Source: Chloroflexota bacterium
GTDB lineage: Bacteria; Chloroflexota; Anaerolineae; Promineifilales; Promineifilaceae
Length of the DNA: 5,285 nucleotides
Assembly: GCA_008501785.1 (NCBI GenBank)
Contig: QQUD01000336.1
Location: forward strand, 1-5,285
Direction of reading: 5' to 3'
Part shown: piece after piece, positions 4,648 through 5,285 of the stretch
Position numbering within the stretch: position 1 is the stretch's first letter
How the letters are laid out: every line of letters begins with the position of its first letter
Program-made: the position numbers and the translations under genes
The notes under the pieces: model-generated
What the model was told of the DNA's origin: nothing
Databases searched by the model: none
What the model saw: only the letters and a program-made list of their open reading frames with translations

Positions 4648-5285
4648 TTAAATAATGCCAAGGGCTTTGCCACCTTCGATAATCACATCGGTACAATAAT
4701 CAATATCTTCCATCGTGTGCGCGGCAGAAACACAGGCACGCAGACGCTCCAATCCTTCCGGAACGACTGGTGACACAACTGCTTGCACAAAAATATTGCG
4801 ATCCTGACAATATTTAGCTAACGACACCCCGCGTTCTGTGGAACCACAAATTACTGGCACAATAGCTGTTTCAGAATAAAGTAAGTTAAACCCTGCATCT
4901 CGCAAACGCCCGGCAAAATGATTGTAGTTATCCTGAATCTTTTTCACGCGCCAGGGTTCTTCCTCAATCACGTCAAACGCAGCTTTTGCCGCAGCCGCAG
5001 AAGCTGGCGGTACGGCCGCAGAAAAGATAAACCCTCTCGCCTCATGTTTCAAAAATTGAATGAGTTCGTGACTGCCAGCAACGTAGCCACCTGCACTAGG
5101 AATTGTTTTGCTAAGGGTACCCATTTTAATGTCTACGGTATCCGATGGCATGTCAAAGTATTCTTCGATACCATGCCCAGTTTCGCCCAAAACACCGAGC
5201 GAGTGGGCTTCATCAAGCATCAGGTAAGCACCATACTGCTTACAAAGCCGCGACACTTCTGGCAAATTGACGATGTCACCATCCA
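4648..5285 (-). CDS. PLP-dependent alpha-oxoamine synthase (KBL/AONS/SPT family), C-terminal half, start outside window
   Basis: The visible 211 residues are roughly the C-terminal half of a family member (usually about 390-420 residues). The family condenses an amino acid with an acyl-CoA or acyl carrier thioester and loses CO2: glycine C-acetyltransferase, 8-amino-7-oxononanoate synthase, serine palmitoyltransferase. Counting from the first complete codon, the entry DGDIVNLPEV (1-10) is typical. LDEAHSLGVLG (23-33) supplies the Asp that pairs with the PLP ring nitrogen and the conserved His. GTLSKTIPSAGGYVAG (55-70) carries the Schiff-base Lys59. The reading frame runs unbroken to position 5285, so an apparent TTG start at 5265 is just the Leu in NLPEV. 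The SKTIPSAGG variant does not settle which substrate is used. The gene converges on the cytochrome and ends with TAA at 4648-4650. Confidence 0.88.
   Translation of the reverse strand, partial: DGDIVNLPEVSRLCKQYGAYLMLDEAHSLGVLGETGHGIEEYFDMPSDTVDIKMGTLSKTIPSAGGYVAGSHELIQFLKHEARGFIFSAAVPPASAAAAKAAFDVIEEEPWRVKKIQDNYNHFAGRLRDAGFNLLYSETAIVPVICGSTERGVSLAKYCQDRNIFVQAVVSPVVPEGLERLRACVSAAHTMEDIDYCTDVIIEGGKALGII

Noticed and set aside
5263..5265. TTG as the start of the minus-strand synthase
   Set aside because: The frame continues upstream with DGDIVN, a conserved part of the family, to the window edge, so the true start lies outside.

Overview
The window most resembles a piece of a Chloroflexota (Anaerolineae-like) chromosome. 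This rests on an ECF sigma factor overlapping a DUF5667-type membrane protein, a family-4 glycosidase, an exported multiheme cytochrome of the WNDLGMHC type and a C-terminal FLPVILKK end. All of these are family-level recognition from memory, so the taxonomic call is an inference. Base composition is moderate (close to half GC).

Layout, left to right. (1) 1-597 (+): 3' part of a GH4 glycosidase (alpha-galactosidase/alpha-glucosidase group), cut by the window edge. It is closed by a long GA/CT hairpin at 607-654. (2) 765-1322 (+): ECF sigma factor, preceded by a possible ECF-type promoter. Its stop overlaps by 4 bases (ATGA) the start of (3) 1319-3040 (+), a 573-residue protein. That protein has a cytosolic helical N-terminus, one membrane segment, a DUF5667-like domain, five and a half 32-residue Asp/Cys repeats, a (GNN)9 tract and a Gly/Ser-rich tail. 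The pair looks like a sigma/anti-sigma-type regulatory unit whose sensor side carries an unusual low-complexity extracellular region. (4) 3041-3320: intergenic DNA with a 12-bp inverted repeat, a degenerate heptamer repeat (AGCTGAN) and a strong ribosome binding site. (5) 3321-3905 and 3902-4597 (+): two overlapping reading frames that look like one exported cytochrome split by a single-base frame change. The first half has the signal/anchor and a WNDLGMHC domain. The second half has seven haem motifs but no export signal. (6) 4608-4640: strong hairpin between convergent genes. (7) 4648-5285 (-): C-terminal half of a PLP-dependent alpha-oxoamine synthase, cut by the right edge.

The most notable points are the broken cytochrome, whose frame change falls directly before the first haem motif, and the sigma-linked membrane protein. 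The latter has cysteine-paired Asp repeats and a possible internal start that would give a secreted form. The GH4, regulatory, cytochrome and synthase genes show no obvious shared pathway.
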